64,000 nt of DNA from Roseovarius sp. MMSF_3281 (GTDB lineage Bacteria; Pseudomonadota; Alphaproteobacteria; Rhodobacterales; Rhodobacteraceae): the NCBI RefSeq assembly GCF_030733685.1, contig NZ_JASHIM010000002.1, positions 248,001 through 312,000 of the forward strand. The letters are read 5' to 3'. This document shows positions 8,061-17,305 of this stretch, in pieces; positions within the stretch are counted from its first letter, which is position 1, and each line of letters starts with the position of its first letter. Under the pieces are notes generated by a model. That model searched no databases. It was given only the letters and a program-made list of their open reading frames with translations, and was not told the DNA's origin. The position numbers and the translations under genes were made by a program.

Positions 8061-8945
8061 ATGGATCACAAAACCCTCGTTTCCACGATTCAAACCGAAG
8101 ATCTGGCCCGGCTCAACGCCCGGTCGGACGCCCCCGGCCTGCGACATCTCGCGGGCCATTCTGCCTTGATCGTGGGCTTCGCGATCTGGATCGCCATGGG
8201 CTGGCCGCTCTGGCAACTGGCGCTTTTGGGGCAGGGGGTTGCGATCTGTTTCCTGTTCACCCTCGAACATGAGGCCACCCACAAAACCCCTTTCGCCACC
8301 GCCTGGCTTAACGAATGGGTGGGGCGTATCACCGGCTTCCTGATCCTCAACCCGTTCGAATGGTTCCGCTATTTCCACCTTGCCCATCATCGCCACACCA
8401 ATATCCCCGATAAAGACCCCGAGCTTCTTTCGGGCGCCAAGCCCGAAACATGGCCCGCCTACCTGACCCATATCAGCGGCCTGCCTTATTGGTGGGGCAT
8501 GGCGCGGCAAACCCTCGGCAATGTCCTTGGCCACGATCCGGGCGATTACACCCCGAAACGCGCCCACGCCCGTATCCGGTTCGAGGCGTGCGTGATGCTT
8601 GCGGGTTATGCGCTCTGCGTCCTTACCCTGCTTGTTACCCCCTTGCTTTTCTGGGTCTGGATCCTGCCTTGCCTTCTGGGTCAGCCGTTCCTGCGGCTTT
8701 ACCTTCTGGCCGAGCATGGCCGCTGTGCCTTTGTCGCCAATATGCTGGAAAACACCCGCACCACCTTTACCAACCGCGTTGTGCGCTTTCTGGCGTGGAA
8801 CATGCCCTATCATGTCGAACACCACAGCCTGCCACAGGTGCCCTTTCACCAGCTTCCCGCGCTGCATGAGCACATGAAAGGCCACCATCGCGTCACCGCC
8901 GATGGTTACGCCCGCTTTACCGCCGATTATCTGCGCGGCCTCTGA
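8061..8945 (+). CDS. Membrane fatty acid desaturase family protein
   Basis: Di-iron membrane oxygenase of the desaturase/hydroxylase superfamily, 294 residues. The three histidine boxes are HEATH, HLAHHRHTN and HVEHHSLPQVP, which together bind the two irons. About four membrane helices surround them, for example LIVGFAIWIAMGWPLWQLAL and two segments near residues 180-215. The substrate may be a fatty acyl chain, but related proteins also act on carotenoids or sterol-like compounds, and the sequence alone does not decide. The gene stands alone, and the ribosome site before ATG 8061 is weak. Confidence 0.9.
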   Translation: MDHKTLVSTIQTEDLARLNARSDAPGLRHLAGHSALIVGFAIWIAMGWPLWQLALLGQGVAICFLFTLEHEATHKTPFATAWLNEWVGRITGFLILNPFEWFRYFHLAHHRHTNIPDKDPELLSGAKPETWPAYLTHISGLPYWWGMARQTLGNVLGHDPGDYTPKRAHARIRFEACVMLAGYALCVLTLLVTPLLFWVWILPCLLGQPFLRLYLLAEHGRCAFVANMLENTRTTFTNRVVRFLAWNMPYHVEHHSLPQVPFHQLPALHEHMKGHHRVTADGYARFTADYLRGL

Positions 8946-8955
8946 CCCCAAGCAC

Positions 8956-8983
8956 CTTGTCTCACCCGTCCCAAAGGTATAGC
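8956..8983 (+). promoter_or_regulatory. Candidate promoter of pheS
   Basis: CTTGTC and TATAGC with a 16-base spacer lie about 30 bases before ATG 9013. The short leader leaves no room for an attenuator of the enteric pheST type. Confidence 0.35.
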
Positions 8984-9012
8984 AGAGCGCCCAAGACCAA
9001 AGGGATAGGCTC

Positions 9013-10086
9013 ATGGACGACCTCAGAGACAAGTACCTTGCCGCCATCGCGAATGCGGGCGACGAATCCACCCTCGAAGGCCTGCGCGTGCAGGCCGTCG
9101 GCAAGAAGGGTGAGATCAGCCTGAAAATGCGCGAGTTGGGCAAGATGACCCCCGAGGAACGGCAGGTCATGGGCCCCAAGCTCAACGCCCTCAAGGACGA
9201 GATCAACAGCGCCCTTGCCGCCAAGAAGCAGGCGCTCTCCGATGCTGCGCTTGATGAACGTCTGCGCGCCGAATGGCTGGATGTCACTCTGCCCGCCCGC
9301 TCCCGCCGCATGGGCACGATCCACCCGGTCAGCCAGGTCACCGAGGAGGTCACCGCGATCTTTGCCGACATGGGCTTTGCCGTGGCCGAAGGCCCGCAGG
9401 TGGAAAGCGATTGGCACAATTTCGACGCGCTCAACATCCCCGGCCACCATCCCGCAAGGGCCGAGATGGACACCTTCTACATGCACCGTGCCGAAGGCGA
9501 CAACCGCCCGCCGCATGTGCTGCGGACCCATACCTCGCCGGTGCAAATCCGCTCGATGGAGGCGCAGGGCGCGCCCATCCGCGTGATCTGCCCGGGCCGC
9601 GTCTATCGCGCCGACTATGACCAGACCCACACGCCGATGTTCCATCAGGTCGAGGGGCTGGCGATTGATAAAGACATCTCCATGGCCAACCTGAAATGGG
9701 TGCTGGAGGAGTTCTGCCGCGCGTTTTTCGAGGTTGACGGGGTCGAACTGCGCTTCCGCGCCTCGCACTTTCCGTTCACCGAACCCTCGGCCGAGGTCGA
9801 CATTCGCTGCTCATGGGCCGATGGCACCTTGAAAATCGGCGAAGGTGACGACTGGCTCGAAATCCTCGGCTCCGGCATGGTGCACCCCAAGGTGCTGATG
9901 GCGGGTAACATCGACCCGGCGGCATGGCAGGGCTTTGCCTTCGGCATGGGCATCGACCGGATCGCCATGCTGAAATACGGCATCCCCGACCTGCGCGCGT
10001 TTTTCGATTCCGATCTCCGCTGGCTGCGCCACTATGGCTTTGCCTCGCTGGACCAGCCGACGTTGCACGGTGGGTTGAGCCGCTAA
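9013..10086 (+). CDS. pheS: Phenylalanyl-tRNA synthetase alpha subunit
   Basis: Catalytic alpha subunit of the alpha2beta2 enzyme that charges tRNA-Phe. The N-terminal coiled coil is followed by the class II core: [39 protein letters not shown] (motif 2 region), [16 protein letters not shown] and the motif 3 block [16 protein letters not shown]. The product is 357 residues and full length. Its partner pheT lies 921 bases downstream, separated by a YrhK-domain gene and two structured gaps, so the two are probably not translated from a tight operon as in many bacteria. Confidence 0.97.
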   Translation: MDDLRDKYLAAIANAGDESTLEGLRVQAVGKKGEISLKMRELGKMTPEERQVMGPKLNALKDEINSALAAKKQALSDAALDERLRAEWLDVTLPARSRRMGTIHPVSQVTEEVTAIFADMGFAVAEGPQVESDWHNFDALNIPGHHPARAEMDTFYMHRAEGDNRPPHVLRTHTSPVQIRSMEAQGAPIRVICPGRVYRADYDQTHTPMFHQVEGLAIDKDISMANLKWVLEEFCRAFFEVDGVELRFRASHFPFTEPSAEVDIRCSWADGTLKIGEGDDWLEILGSGMVHPKVLMAGNIDPAAWQGFAFGMGIDRIAMLKYGIPDLRAFFDSDLRWLRHYGFASLDQPTLHGGLSR

Positions 10087-10337
10087 GGCTTCCATCAAGC
10101 GCCGTATGTCGCGGAATCAAGGGCCGCAGGCCCGCCGCGCCAAAGCCGATGCGCCCCGTCGCCCCAAAGGGGCGCCGACATGATGGGGGCACGCCTTCGG
10201 CGTGACGCGGCGGCTTTTTGGCAACCACAGAGCACCGCCAACGGTTCTACGGACACGGCCACCATAAAGCACCATAGCCCCTACGCACCAATCGCCCCCG
10301 CGCGCGTCGTCTTTGGCGCGGCTTTCATGCACCTTCG

Positions 10338-10383
10338 CCGGAATTTTGAAAAAATTCCGGACCGTTTTCTTTTCAAGAAAACG
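10338..10383. repeat. Two perfect tandem hairpins after pheS
   Basis: The first hairpin has a 10-bp stem, CCGGAATTTT against AAAATTCCGG, with a 3-base loop (10338-10360). The second has a 9-bp stem, CGTTTTCTT against AAGAAAACG, with a 3-base loop (10363-10383). The 10087-10460 gap also holds GC hairpins, including GGGCCGCAGGCCC and CGCCCCAAAGGGGCG, but no gene. A terminator role or an intergenic repeat family are both possible. Confidence 0.6.
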
Positions 10384-10460
10384 CGCCCGATGTCCCACTT
10401 GCCTCTTCTATCTCAACCCGCCACCTTCGAAAGAAACTTTATCCAACCCGGAGTCCCGCC

Positions 10461-10742
10461 ATGCGCCTGTTCTCACATGAAGCCCGCCAGCGCAGCGCCG
10501 ATACCCGCCGCGTCTTTGCCGCCTATGAGATCGCCCATACCGTGGCCGATTTCATCGCCGCGATTTCCTTTCTGGTCGGCTCGATCCTGTTCTTCTGGCC
10601 CGAGTACGAGACAACGGCGATATGGTTGTTCGTTGTCGGCTCGGTTTTCTTCTGCCTCAAGCCATCGCTTCGGCTGGCCCGCGAGGTACAGCTTTGGCGC
10701 ATGGGCAAGATTGATGAACTGGCAAACCGCGCGCGGGAGTGA
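10461..10742 (+). CDS. YrhK-domain small membrane protein
   Basis: A 93-residue protein with the layout of the YrhK domain: a short basic N-terminus, then two hydrophobic helices (TVADFIAAISFLVGSILFFW and TAIWLFVVGSVFFCLKPSL) and a charged end. Its function is unknown; it is probably an inner-membrane protein. GGAG lies 8 bases before ATG 10461. It sits between pheS and pheT on the same strand but behind a hairpin-rich gap, so the link to them may be only positional. Confidence 0.8.
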   Translation: MRLFSHEARQRSADTRRVFAAYEIAHTVADFIAAISFLVGSILFFWPEYETTAIWLFVVGSVFFCLKPSLRLAREVQLWRMGKIDELANRARE

Positions 10743-10753
10743 TCGGCGGGTTT

Positions 10754-10789
10754 TGTACAAAAGTCACTATGTTCTGTACGTTCTGTACA
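10754..10789. repeat. Paired GTAC motif, site 1
   Basis: TGTACA at 10754-10759, then TGTACGTTCTGTACA at 10775-10789, whose complement is TGTACAGAACGTACA. The same GTAC-N5-GTAC spacing recurs at 34959-35036 and 58855-58869. Confidence 0.55.
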
Positions 10790-10852
10790 TGGATTGCTCC
10801 CGTGCCTTGGCGGTCGTTTCGGTTGGCACCATGGACCCGGATATCATTCGTC

Positions 10853-10926
10853 GTGCAGGGCAGGGGGCGTTGCCCCCTCTTGGCCTTTGGCCAATTCACC
10901 CCGAGGATATTTTCGGCCAGAAGAAA
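10853..10926. repeat. Rhodobacterales-type intergenic repeat before pheT
   Basis: The segment contains AGGGGGC-GTT-GCCCCCT and TTGGCC-TTT-GGCCAA hairpins, followed by CACCCCGAGGATATTTTCGG. To my memory this pattern is common between genes in Rhodobacteraceae. No gene is supported in 10743-11007. Confidence 0.5.
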
Positions 10927-11007
10927 GGGAATTGGCTTGGGGTTTTCCCGGTCATTCATATGGGCTAAACGTCCCCGGAACCCTTGTTTATCCGTGGATG
11001 AAAGCCG

Positions 11008-13407
11008 ATGAAATTCACCCTGTCGTGGTTGAAAGACCATCTTGAGACCGAGGCCAGCGTGGCCGAGATCGCCGAGGCCCTGACCGATCTGGGCCTTGAG
11101 GTGGAAGAGATTTCCAACCCCGCCGAACGGCTTTCCGAGTTTACCATCGGCAAGGTGGTCTCCGCCGAGAAACACCCCGACGCCGACAAGCTTAAGGTCT
11201 GCCAGGTCGAGACCGACGACGGCCAGACTCAGATCATCTGTGGCGCCCCCAATGCCCGCGAGGGTATCACCGTGGTTGTCGCCAAGCCCGGTGTCTATGT
11301 GCCTGGAATCGATACAACAATTGGCGTTGGCAAGATCCGCGGGATCGAAAGCTACGGGATGATGTGCTCCGAGCGCGAGATGGAGCTTTCCGAGGAACAC
11401 GATGGCATTATCGAGCTGCCCTCGGGCGAGGTGGGCGAGAGGTTCACCGATTGGCTGGCGGTCAATGATCCGGCCAAGGTCGACCCGGTGATCGAGATCG
11501 CCATTACCCCCAACCGCCCCGATGCGCTTGGCGTGCGGGGTATCGCGCTTGATCTCGCGGCGCGCGGGCTTGGCACGATGAAGCCCGCGCCGGAGGCGCA
11601 GGTCGAGGGCCAATTCCCTTGCCCGATCACCGTGACGATTGATGAAGACACGCGCGACAGCGGCTGCGAGGTTTTTGCCGGGCGCTTGATCAAGGGCGTC
11701 AAGAACGGCCCTTCGCCCGAATGGCTTCAGGATCGCCTGCGCGCCATCGGTTTGCGCCCTATCTCGGCGCTTGTGGATGTGACCAATTTCTTCACCTTCG
11801 ACCGCAACCGTCCCTTGCATGTCTTCGATGCCGACAAGGTCACCGGTGACCTGCGGGTGCACCGCACCGATGGCGGCGAAACCCTGATGGGCTTGGACGA
11901 AAAGGAGTACACCTTCGGCCCCGGCCAAGTGGTGATTTCCGATGACACCGGCGTGGAAAGCATCGGCGGAATTATGGGCGGCCTTTCAACGGGTTGCACC
12001 GAAGAAACCACCAATGTCTTTCTTGAGGCTGCTGTCTGGGACCACGTGCAAATCGCCACCACGGGTCGCGCGCTCAAGATCAATTCCGACGCGCGCTATC
12101 GCAACGAACGCGGCATCGATCCGGGTTTCAACATGGAGGCGATCGAACTGGCCACCCGGATGATCGTTGATCTCTGCGGCGGTGAGCCGTCCGAGGTGGT
12201 CGTTGCAGGCGAAGTGCCCGATGTCAGCCGCGCCTACCGGCTTGATCCCGCGCGGGTGCAATCGCTGGTCGGAATGGACATCCCCGAGGCCGAACAACGC
12301 CAGACGTTGACGGCCCTTGGCTTCCGCCTTGAGGGCGACATGGCCCATGTGCCAAGCTGGCGCCCAGATGTCATGGGCGAGGCCGATCTGGTGGAAGAAG
12401 TGGCGCGGGTGGCCTCGCTGACCAAACTCGAAGGCAAGCCCTTGGCGCGTGTGCAGGTGGGTGTGCCCAAGCCGATCCTGAGCCCGATGCAACGCCGCGA
12501 ACAGGCCGCGCGCCGCACCACGGCGGCCTTGGGCTATAACGAATGTGTCACCTACAGCTTCATTGATCGCGACAGCGCCGCGCGCTTTGGCGGCGGCGGT
12601 GATGCCACCATGCTGGCCAACCCGATCAGCTCGGAAATGAGCCACTTGCGCCCCGCCTTGCTTCCGGGGCTATTGCAGGCAGCGGCACGCAATCAGGCGC
12701 GCGGTCAGATGGATTTGGCGCTTTTCGAGGTCGGAAATGCCTTTCACGGGGGGGAGCCGACGGACCAGCATTTGCTTGTAAGCGGTTTGCTTGTCGGGCG
12801 CACCGGGCCCAAGGACGTGCATGGCGCTTCTCGGCTTGTAGACCTGTACGATGCAAAGGCGGATGCCGAAGCGGTGTTGTCGGCCATGGGGGCCCCCACC
12901 AAGGTGCAAATCCTGCGCGGGGCAAGGGAATGGTGGCACCCCGGGCGGCACGGCAAAATCTGCCTTGGACCCAAGAAGGTGCTGGGCATTTTCGGTGAAC
13001 TTCACCCCCGGGTGCTGGAACAGATGGATGTCAAAGGGCCTGCCGTGGCCTTCACGCTTTTCCCCGCCGAAATCCCCCTGCCGCGCAAGAAGACCGCCTC
13101 GCGCGGGGCGATGACGGTCAGCGATTTGCAGGCGGTCGAACGTGACTTTGCCTTCGTCGTGGGGGCAGAGGTTGAGGCGCTGACACTGGTCAATGCCGCG
13201 GCCGGGGCCGACAAGGCGCTGATCGAAGACGTGCGCGTCTTCGATGAGTTCATCGGCGGCAGCCTTGGTGAGGGCAAGAAATCCCTCGCCGTCACGGTGC
13301 GTCTGCAACCCACCGACAAGACCCTGAAAGAAGCCGATATCGATGCGGTCTCGAAGAAGATCGTCGAGAAGGTTGAAAAGGCGACTGGCGGCACCCTGCG
13401 GGGCTAA
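11008..13407 (+). CDS. pheT: Phenylalanyl-tRNA synthetase beta subunit
   Basis: Beta subunit of the alpha2beta2 synthetase. It carries an N-terminal tRNA-binding (EMAP-like) domain at about residues 39-150 (DADKLKVCQVE, GMMCSEREM). B3/B4 editing domain features (RPLHVFDADK, IMGGLSTG) and the B5 region (YRLDPARVQSLVGM) follow, with the class II-like core and the C-terminal anticodon-binding fold ending DAVSKKIVEKVEKATGG. At 799 residues it is complete. A repeat-rich 265-base gap precedes it. The next gene is convergent, with only 3 bases between the two stop codons. Confidence 0.97.
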   Translation: MKFTLSWLKDHLETEASVAEIAEALTDLGLEVEEISNPAERLSEFTIGKVVSAEKHPDADKLKVCQVETDDGQTQIICGAPNAREGITVVVAKPGVYVPGIDTTIGVGKIRGIESYGMMCSEREMELSEEHDGIIELPSGEVGERFTDWLAVNDPAKVDPVIEIAITPNRPDALGVRGIALDLAARGLGTMKPAPEAQVEGQFPCPITVTIDEDTRDSGCEVFAGRLIKGVKNGPSPEWLQDRLRAIGLRPISALVDVTNFFTFDRNRPLHVFDADKVTGDLRVHRTDGGETLMGLDEKEYTFGPGQVVISDDTGVESIGGIMGGLSTGCTEETTNVFLEAAVWDHVQIATTGRALKINSDARYRNERGIDPGFNMEAIELATRMIVDLCGGEPSEVVVAGEVPDVSRAYRLDPARVQSLVGMDIPEAEQRQTLTALGFRLEGDMAHVPSWRPDVMGEADLVEEVARVASLTKLEGKPLARVQVGVPKPILSPMQRREQAARRTTAALGYNECVTYSFIDRDSAARFGGGGDATMLANPISSEMSHLRPALLPGLLQAAARNQARGQMDLALFEVGNAFHGGEPTDQHLLVSGLLVGRTGPKDVHGASRLVDLYDAKADAEAVLSAMGAPTKVQILRGAREWWHPGRHGKICLGPKKVLGIFGELHPRVLEQMDVKGPAVAFTLFPAEIPLPRKKTASRGAMTVSDLQAVERDFAFVVGAEVEALTLVNAAAGADKALIEDVRVFDEFIGGSLGEGKKSLAVTVRLQPTDKTLKEADIDAVSKKIVEKVEKATGGTLRG

Positions 13408-13410
13408 TCC

Positions 13411-13866
13411 TTATTGCGGCGGCGGCATGACGGTCAGCATGTCGCCGTTGCTCCACGTGACAGCCTCATAGCATAGCTGTGCGCCCGCGCCGCCGCACCA
13501 CCCGCCATCGCGCGCGATCAACAGGATGGGCCGGCCATCCCATTCGATCATGCGCCAGCCTTCCGCCTGAAATCTCCAGCTTTTATCACCAACAATCGCG
13601 TGCAGCATACATCCGCCGCTACCGCAATACATCGAGGCCGCGGAACTGCAGGAAAACCGGCTTTCTTCCACCAGGGTATCAGCTTGGCCATCGCCGGTCA
13701 GGTCGATCTTTGTCACCGCATCCCCTTGCGCGAATTCCCCGTTTTCAAAGCTGGCACAGGTGTTTTCGGCGTTGTTCACGATCTGTGAAACAAGATCAGC
13801 CGCATGGCCGGGGCCAGGCAAAAGGCCAAGTGTCAAAAGCCCTGCGAACAGGTGCAACATGCGCAT
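13411..13866 (-). CDS. Secreted cysteine-containing hypothetical protein
   Basis: Not recognised. From ATG 13866 (AAGGAG 7 bases upstream) the 151-residue product begins with a clear signal peptide, MRMLHLFAGLLTLGL with cleavage near GHAAD. The mature part has cysteines at ENTCASF, FSCSSA, YCGSGGC, WCGGAGAQLC, which probably form disulfides in the periplasm. KIDLTGDGQADTLV resembles the calcium-binding or FG-GAP-like repeat found in many secreted bacterial proteins. It converges on pheT. Confidence 0.75.
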   Translation of the reverse strand: MRMLHLFAGLLTLGLLPGPGHAADLVSQIVNNAENTCASFENGEFAQGDAVTKIDLTGDGQADTLVEESRFSCSSAASMYCGSGGCMLHAIVGDKSWRFQAEGWRMIEWDGRPILLIARDGGWCGGAGAQLCYEAVTWSNGDMLTVMPPPQ

Positions 13867-13998
13867 TGGGTATCTCCTTGAAATCGTAACCGAGTCCAAG
13901 CGTAGCACTGGTCGCCACTTGGCGGAAGCCTTTGGGTGACGTTGCAGGCCAAGCGCGTTATGTAGCGAAGAACGCAACATCAATCACCCGAGGACCGC

Positions 13999-14448
13999 AT
14001 GACCCTGAACGTCTATCTTTCCGGCGAAATTCATACCGACTGGCGAGAACAAATCATCGAGGGGGCCAAGGGCCTTGATGTGACTTTCAAAAGCCCGGTC
14101 ACCGATCATGGAGCCAGCGATGATTGCGGCGTGGCGATCCTTGGCGCCGAGGATGACAAGTATTGGCACGATCACAAGGGCGCCATGGTCAATGCCATCC
14201 GCACCCGCAAGGGTATCGCCGATGCCGATGTCGTGGTCGTCCGCTTCGGTGAAAAGTACAAGCAATGGAACGCCGCCTTCGATGCGGGCTATGCTGCGGC
14301 CCTTGGCAAATCGTTGATCATCCTGCAACAACCTGAACACGACCACGCCTTGAAAGAGGTTGATGCCGCCGCCCTTGCCATGGCGAGAGAGCCTGTGCAG
14401 GTGGTGCAAATCCTGCGCTATGTTCTGGACGGCAGTTTGCCGGGGTGA
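13999..14448 (+). CDS. ytoQ: YtoQ family protein
   Basis: A 149-residue cytoplasmic protein of the YtoQ family, distantly related to nucleoside 2-deoxyribosyltransferases. The start NVYLSGEIHTDWREQI, the middle DHGASDDCG and ADVVVVRFGEKYKQWNAAFD, and the later GYAAALGKSLI match the family. Its biochemical role is not established. It stands alone, divergent from the secreted hypothetical gene. No operon partner is visible. Confidence 0.88.
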   Translation: MTLNVYLSGEIHTDWREQIIEGAKGLDVTFKSPVTDHGASDDCGVAILGAEDDKYWHDHKGAMVNAIRTRKGIADADVVVVRFGEKYKQWNAAFDAGYAAALGKSLIILQQPEHDHALKEVDAAALAMAREPVQVVQILRYVLDGSLPG

Positions 14449-14572
14449 ACCGCATCCGCATGCGGGGAAATCCTTGACAAAAGACCCCTAGAGGGCAGGG
14501 TTCATGCGATGTATTCGCGCATCTGGAAGCGGGCGGCATTGGGCCGACGCAACATAAATTCTGGGGGCTTTG

Positions 14573-15379
14573 ATGGAAGCAATTATGGATTCGATGGGCG
14601 CTTATGCGCCTTTGGTTATCAACGCGGTGAAGGCGCTTGTCGTCCTGATCATCGGCTGGATGGTCGCCGGCATGGTCAGCGGCCTTGTCCGCCGCAAGGT
14701 CAACGCAAACGAGAATATCGACAACACGCTTGGCAATTTCGTGGCCTCCATCGTGAAATGGGTCATCCTGATCATGGTGCTTGTGGCGGTGCTGGGCATC
14801 TTCGGGATCGAGGCGACGTCGCTTGTCGCGGTTCTGGGTGCTGCGACCTTGGCCATCGGTCTTGCCCTGCAAGGCACGCTTAGCGATCTGGCGGCAGGTT
14901 TCATGCTGATCCTGTTCCGGCCCTATAAACTGGGCCAGTATGTCGATATCGGCGGCACGGCAGGCACGGTCAAGGACCTCAACCTGTTCATCACTGAACT
15001 GGTGACACCGGACAACGTGCAGATCATCGTCCCGAATGGTCAGGCTTGGGGCGCGATCATCACCAACTTTTCGCATCACGATACCCGTCGCGTGGATATG
15101 ACCTTTGGCATCGACTATGGCGATGACGCCGACAAGGCCATGGGGATCATCCTCGATCTGGCCAAGGCCGACGCCCGCGTGCATGAAGACCCCGCCCCGT
15201 GGGTGCGCGTCACCAACCTTGGCGATAGCAGCGTGGATTTGACCGCGCGCCTCTGGTGCAACGCCGCGGATTACTGGGACCTGAAGTTCGAGATGACCAA
15301 GGCGGTCAAGGAAGCCTTCGACAAATCGGGCGTTTCGATCCCCTATCCCCATTCGGTGGAAATCAAGAAAGAGGGCTAA
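14573..15379 (+). CDS. Small mechanosensitive ion channel (MscS family)
   Basis: Inner-membrane channel that opens under membrane tension and protects cells from osmotic downshock. ATG 14573 has GGGGG five bases upstream. The 268-residue product has three helices. The third is the pore-lining TM3 with the pattern GAATLAIGLALQGTLSDLA, followed by the beta-domain motif GQYVDIGGTAGTVKDL and IIVPNGQAWGAIITNFS. The length suits the minimal MscS (YnaI/MscS-short) class. A perfect terminator at 15416-15449 separates it from the next channel gene. Confidence 0.95.
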   Translation: MEAIMDSMGAYAPLVINAVKALVVLIIGWMVAGMVSGLVRRKVNANENIDNTLGNFVASIVKWVILIMVLVAVLGIFGIEATSLVAVLGAATLAIGLALQGTLSDLAAGFMLILFRPYKLGQYVDIGGTAGTVKDLNLFITELVTPDNVQIIVPNGQAWGAIITNFSHHDTRRVDMTFGIDYGDDADKAMGIILDLAKADARVHEDPAPWVRVTNLGDSSVDLTARLWCNAADYWDLKFEMTKAVKEAFDKSGVSIPYPHSVEIKKEG

Positions 15380-15415
15380 GATCCGCATATCGGTACCGGC
15401 GGTTCCGATCCCAAC

Positions 15416-15449
15416 AACGGCCCGGCGCAGATTGCGCCGGGCCGTTTGT
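15416..15449 (+). terminator. Intrinsic terminator after the MscS gene
   Basis: AACGGCCCGGCGCA (15416-15429) pairs perfectly with TGCGCCGGGCCGTT (15433-15446) around a GAT loop. A short T tract follows. Confidence 0.88.
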
Positions 15450-15516
15450 CGTTCGACGGCTTGCAGGCTGGTCCATTTCGCCCCATATCCTTGCGAAGGA
15501 TTTACAGGGCCGAAAC

Positions 15517-16296
15517 ATGACATTTCGAGAGAAAATAGGCGCGGTCGTTGATCGGCGCGCGGTGCAGAATTTCATCCTTGGCGTTATCCTTTTCAACGCC
15601 GCCATCCTTGGGTTGGAAACATCGAAACCCGTGATGGAGATGGCCGGACCGCTGATCGTGATGCTCGACAAGATATGCCTTGCAATCTTCGTGGTCGAAA
15701 TTGCCGCGAAGCTAACGGCGCGGGGTTTCGGCTTTTTCAGGCGCGGCTGGAACATCTTTGATTTCGTGATCGTCGGCATTTCGCTCATTCCGGCGGCACA
15801 GGGGCTTTCGGTGCTGCGCGCGCTGCGTATCCTGCGTTTGCTCAGGGTGCTGTCGGTTACACCGTCCCTGCGCCGCGTGGTCGAAGGGTTGATGAGCGCG
15901 CTCCCCGGCATGGGCTCGGTTTTCCTTCTGACCGGGCTGATTTTCTACATCGCCGCCGTGATGTCGACCAAGCTCTTTGGTGAGGCTTTCCCCGAATGGT
16001 TCGGCACACTCGGGCGCTCGGGCTACTCGCTGTTCCAGATCATGACGCTTGAATCGTGGTCCATGGGCATCGTCCGCCCGGTGATGGAGGTCTATCCCTA
16101 TGCGTGGGTCTTCTTTGTGCCCTTCATCTTGGTTACGACCTTCGCCGTGGTGAACCTTGTCGTGGGTCTGATCGTGAACTCGATGCAGGATGCCCATCAC
16201 GAAGAGGATGTCGAGAAAACCGACAGCTACCGGGACGAGGTCATGGCCCGGCTGGACCGGATCGAAGCGGCTATAAAGGCCCGGGATCAGGGGTGA
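15517..16296 (+). CDS. Bacterial voltage-gated sodium channel homologue (BacNaV)
   Basis: A six-helix voltage-gated cation channel that works as a tetramer. From ATG 15517 (259 residues) it has helices S1-S3, then an S4 voltage sensor with an arginine at every third position (LRALRILRLLRVL). The pore follows with the selectivity filter TLESWSMG, the sodium-selective NaChBac/NavAb signature, then S6 (FFVPFILVTTFAVVNLVVGL). The C-terminus (DSYRDEVMARLDRIEAA) looks like the tetramerising coiled coil. A longer in-frame ORF start was rejected because it runs through the terminator. The family serves motility, pH or chemotaxis-linked sodium entry in marine bacteria; its role here is inferred. Confidence 0.93.
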   Translation: MTFREKIGAVVDRRAVQNFILGVILFNAAILGLETSKPVMEMAGPLIVMLDKICLAIFVVEIAAKLTARGFGFFRRGWNIFDFVIVGISLIPAAQGLSVLRALRILRLLRVLSVTPSLRRVVEGLMSALPGMGSVFLLTGLIFYIAAVMSTKLFGEAFPEWFGTLGRSGYSLFQIMTLESWSMGIVRPVMEVYPYAWVFFVPFILVTTFAVVNLVVGLIVNSMQDAHHEEDVEKTDSYRDEVMARLDRIEAAIKARDQG

Positions 16297-16301
16297 CGGC
16301 C

Positions 16302-17231
16302 TTACCGCGACCGGGTCAGTTCAAGGAAGACATCCTGCAAATCGGCTTGTTCGGTCTTCACATCGCGGATGCGGATGCCCGCGCCGCGCACCGCCTCCAG
16401 CACCGCCTCGGCCGAGGTTTCCCGTGCCTGATAACTGAGTGCCAATGACCCATCGGGCCGGGTTTCCACTTCGATTCCCGGCGCCTCGGGTAGGGTTTCG
16501 GGGGTCTTATCAGGCTGGATCACCATGCACTTTCCGTCCAGACGGCTTAGCAGGTTCGCCGTACTGTCGCGTGCCACCAAATCCCCCTGGTTGATGATCG
16601 CGATTTCGTCGCACATTTCCTCGGCCTCTTCGAGGTAATGGGTGGTCAGGATCACGGTCATGCCTTCGCGGTTCAAACGGCGCACGTTTTCCCACAACAT
16701 CTGGCGCAACTCGATATCCACGCCCGCCGTCGGTTCGTCCAGCACCAGAACATGCGGCGTATGCACAAGCGCCTTGGCCAGCAAAAGCCGCCGCCGCATC
16801 CCGCCCGAAAGCGTCCGGGCATAGGCCTCGGCCTTGTCCTCAAGCCCGACAAGCCGAAGGATTTCATCGCTGCGCCGCTGCCTTTTCGGCACGCCATACA
16901 GGCCCGCCTGAACATCCAGGGCTCCGCGCGGGGTAAAGAAGGGATCAAGGTTCAATTCCTGCGGCATGACCCCGATAGAGGCGCGGCTTTGCCGGGGGTT
17001 CACATCCTGATCAAAGCCCCAGATCGTCACTTGCCCTTCGGTTTTCACCACCAGCCCGGCCAGAATATTGATCAATGTCGATTTGCCAGCCCCATTCGGC
17101 CCCAACAGACCGAAAACAGACCCTTGCGGGATATCCAGGTCCACACCTTTCAGCGCCTCTTTGACCGGTGCGCCCTTGCTTGCGGCATATGACTTGCGCA
17201 AGCCGCGTATTTCAATGGCGTTCTCGCCCAT
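16302..17231 (-). CDS. ABC transporter ATP-binding protein, export type
   Basis: ATPase of an ABC-2-type exporter. It shows Walker A GLLGPNGAGKST, the Q-loop GVMPQELNLDP, the signature LSGGMRRRLLLAKAL, Walker B VLVLDEPTAGVD and the switch His in TTHYLEEAEE. A C-terminal domain of about 80 residues follows, ending DLQDVFLELTRSR as in drug or polysaccharide exporters. Start is uncertain: ATG 17231 (GENAIEIRG, with AAGGGG upstream) is preferred over ATG 17264. No permease gene lies next to it in the window. The gene is divergent from the zinc-finger gene and ends 5 bases from the channel gene stop. Confidence 0.9.
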   Translation of the reverse strand: MGENAIEIRGLRKSYAASKGAPVKEALKGVDLDIPQGSVFGLLGPNGAGKSTLINILAGLVVKTEGQVTIWGFDQDVNPRQSRASIGVMPQELNLDPFFTPRGALDVQAGLYGVPKRQRRSDEILRLVGLEDKAEAYARTLSGGMRRRLLLAKALVHTPHVLVLDEPTAGVDIELRQMLWENVRRLNREGMTVILTTHYLEEAEEMCDEIAIINQGDLVARDSTANLLSRLDGKCMVIQPDKTPETLPEAPGIEVETRPDGSLALSYQARETSAEAVLEAVRGAGIRIRDVKTEQADLQDVFLELTRSR

Positions 17232-17305
17232 GGTCCCCTTGCCCCTGCCTTTCGGATCGCTCATATTCGGACCTAGTGGAAAGATCGGCAAAAGGAAACG
17301 CCCCG

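Noticed and set aside
10739-11011. 90-residue plus-strand ORF before pheT
   Set aside because: It crosses the GTAC motif and a known-type intergenic repeat and has no ribosome site.
14474-14502. TTGACA before the MscS gene
   Set aside because: The sequence 17 bases on is AGGGTT, a poor -10 box, so I do not call a promoter.
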